From Ischnura elegans (lineage: Eukaryota > Arthropoda > Insecta > Odonata > Coenagrionidae): a DNA stretch of 64,000 nt. Under the pieces are notes generated by a model. The model did no database searches, was not told the origin of the DNA, and saw only the letters and a program-made list of their open reading frames with translations. The stretch's first letter is position 1, and each line of letters starts with the position of its first letter. Made by a program: the position numbers and the translations under genes. Positions 62,775 to 64,000 of this stretch are shown here, piece after piece. The stretch lies in contig NC_060254.1 of assembly GCF_921293095.1 (NCBI RefSeq), forward strand, positions 55,350,069 through 55,414,068. The letters are read 5' to 3'.

Positions 62775-63438
62775 TTGTGCTCCCTCCTTTCCGGGTTTAC
62801 GATCATACCTGCGGCATTGGTTCGCGGTCAACTTATGCATTGCTTATATGTATTTAGCAAATGGATAATTGTTGCTTGCACGTAAATTACAGACATTGAA
62901 TATAATTCCTCATTTTTATCTGAGCATTGTCAAATTTCAAACGAAGTTCTAAGGCCATTATCAAAGCATTTAACACAGCAAGTATTTCCATGTTGATGTT
63001 TATACATAACTCGAGATATAAGTTAATATTTGTCGTAGAATTTCGTTTAAAAATTGTAAACGCTGCTCAAAAGACAAACAATTCAATTCTTAGTTTATAT
63101 TTCTTGAGAAATGAACAAATATTTATTTCGAAAATTGACTCTATAAACAATTGTATGACCGCTGTCCCTTACCGCTGAGAGAGGTTGTAAAAGACGAAGG
63201 GTCCGGGTACCTGCTCCCGGATTCGGAGGGTTAATCCTAAACCCCGAAGCGTTGGGTCCCGAGACAAAGGCGACCTAAACCCACGACCTTCCTGAAAGGG
63301 GGAGAGCTCGAAAACGTATATATACGTGTTTCGTTCTCTTGACCGGGAAAATCTCACACGTATATATACGCCCGTGGTCTCCCGGGTCAGGAAACGTCCA
63401 CACGTATATATACGTGTACGGTAGGGAAAAGGTTAAAT
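62775..63438. other. Non-coding gap with TATATA palindromes
   Basis: Three copies of an ACGTATATATACG palindrome occur at about 63,317, 63,358 and 63,402, spaced about 41-44 bp apart, each beside CG-rich words. The preceding 63,180-63,300 is GC-rich and non-coding. It may be an insertion separating element B genes. Confidence 0.45.
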
Positions 63439-63804
63439 GTGCATGAGTGGACAGACCTACAAAACGAGGAACCTGCAATAACAGACTACTTCAACGCTTC
63501 AGTGAAACCTGCGTATGTGAAATCATTCATCCGATTTCCCAAATTCTTTGGTAAACCTCACATTACTTTGGGGGAAGAACGTGTACCATTAAACGCCTCT
63601 GATTGGAAGACGTTTACACACTCATTTGAACAGATTAGTGCGATCTTAGATTACGTTGAAAATCGAAGAGGTAGAGTGCTTCACGATCTGAGTAGGATCT
63701 CTCAAGCCTTGGAAAATTTCAACCTCGATGAGTTGTGTGTCACCTTTGGTAAGAATCCATTCAGCAAGTTAAGAATAGCATTCCCAAAGGATGTATCACA
63801 CTGA
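63439..63804 (+). CDS. Hypothetical ORF (element B), 5' end unclear
   Basis: A 121-codon open frame without a good ATG at its start, so it may be truncated by the preceding insertion or spliced. It contains FIRFPKFFGKPHITLGEERV and a helical SRISQALENFNLDEL, and ends FPKDVSH. Its 3' end overlaps the next start by 14 nt, as in compact viral genomes. No family is recognised. Confidence 0.4.
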   Translation: MHEWTDLQNEEPAITDYFNASVKPAYVKSFIRFPKFFGKPHITLGEERVPLNASDWKTFTHSFEQISAILDYVENRRGRVLHDLSRISQALENFNLDELCVTFGKNPFSKLRIAFPKDVSH

Positions 63805-64000
63805 ACAGTACCCCAGTAGAGGCAAGGAAATAAAGGCGGCGGTCTTGGATTTCCAAGCGCTCGTTGATGGGGGAAACAATTTTATCGTTCGTGAACTTGC
63901 TATCGAGGATCTCGAATATGACCGACGAAAGTCGTGGGTATTCCAGATGCCTTCCGATAAGCAGTTGGACGACGACAATATGGCAAATGAATGGCTGGTG
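63791..64000 (+). CDS. DFQAL-family protein, cut by window edge (element B)
   Basis: 70 codons visible. LDFQALVDGGNNFIVRELAI and NEWLV align with VDFQALIGDSGEFVVKELAM and NEWIV of the element A gene at 38,728. This places the right part of element B in the same order as A. The rest lies outside the window. Confidence 0.65.
   Translation, partial: MYHTEQYPSRGKEIKAAVLDFQALVDGGNNFIVRELAIEDLEYDRRKSWVFQMPSDKQLDDDNMANEWLV

Noticed and set aside
1..64000. tRNA and rRNA genes
   Set aside because: No cloverleaf with A/B-box words or conserved rRNA segments was noticed by eye; a dedicated scan would be needed to exclude tRNA-derived SINEs.

Overview
This is a stretch of animal nuclear DNA, most likely arthropod. 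It is AT-rich, has no bacterial-type operons or ribosome-binding sites, and is packed with dead or dying mobile elements and integrated virus-like genomes. The Ty3/gypsy LTR with a 4-bp ATAT target duplication, a LINE scrap and MITE-type repeats point to an insect or another arthropod, but I cannot name the species. I recognise no ordinary host gene with confidence. All homology calls are by eye from motifs and from comparing copies inside the window; no database search was possible.

Region by region. 1-5.7 kb: intergenic DNA with a MITE and a dispersed repeat. 5.7-13.4 kb: a scrambled cluster, mostly on the minus strand. It holds fragments of a small Rep/capsid virus of CRESS-DNA type (HUH endonuclease plus superfamily 3 helicase, and an arginine-rich capsid), several copies of a zinc-binding protein gene, and scraps of a Maverick-type DNA polymerase. 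13.4-20.7 kb: a duplicated left end of a large element, a Ty3/gypsy LTR with its integrase, and a 3-kb block repeated at 45.2-48.3 kb. 20.7-41.9 kb: element A, a Maverick/Polinton or adintovirus-like element of about 21 kb with diverged terminal inverted repeats of roughly 1 kb. 41.9-45.2 kb: mostly featureless DNA with a LINE fragment. 45.2-64 kb: element B, a second, more decayed and divergent element of the same type that runs off the right edge.

Elements A and B share one gene order: an outward-facing zinc protein, a small protein with a KYG..FLP signature, protein-primed-type DNA polymerase B, a secreted matrix metalloproteinase with a hemopexin domain, a packaging ATPase, a pX-like core peptide, a basic protein, an integrase with chromodomain, a penton-like minor capsid protein, a basic core protein, a jelly-roll major capsid protein and an adenain-type protease. 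This is a complete replication, integration and virion-assembly set plus an unusual matrix-degrading enzyme. Most core genes of A carry one or a few stops or frameshifts (young relic); in B most carry several (older relic). The zinc-protein genes beside both are intact.

Most notable: (1) the metalloproteinase conserved in both elements; (2) element ends that carry clustered NRF1-, YY1-, ETS- and CRE-like motifs; (3) an open 402-codon frame joining a polymerase-B palm fragment to an HUH/SF3 Rep; (4) an LTR sitting about 30 bp upstream of, and pointing into, the zinc-protein gene in two duplicated copies; (5) tandem SOCS-box-like exons in the repeated 3-kb block.
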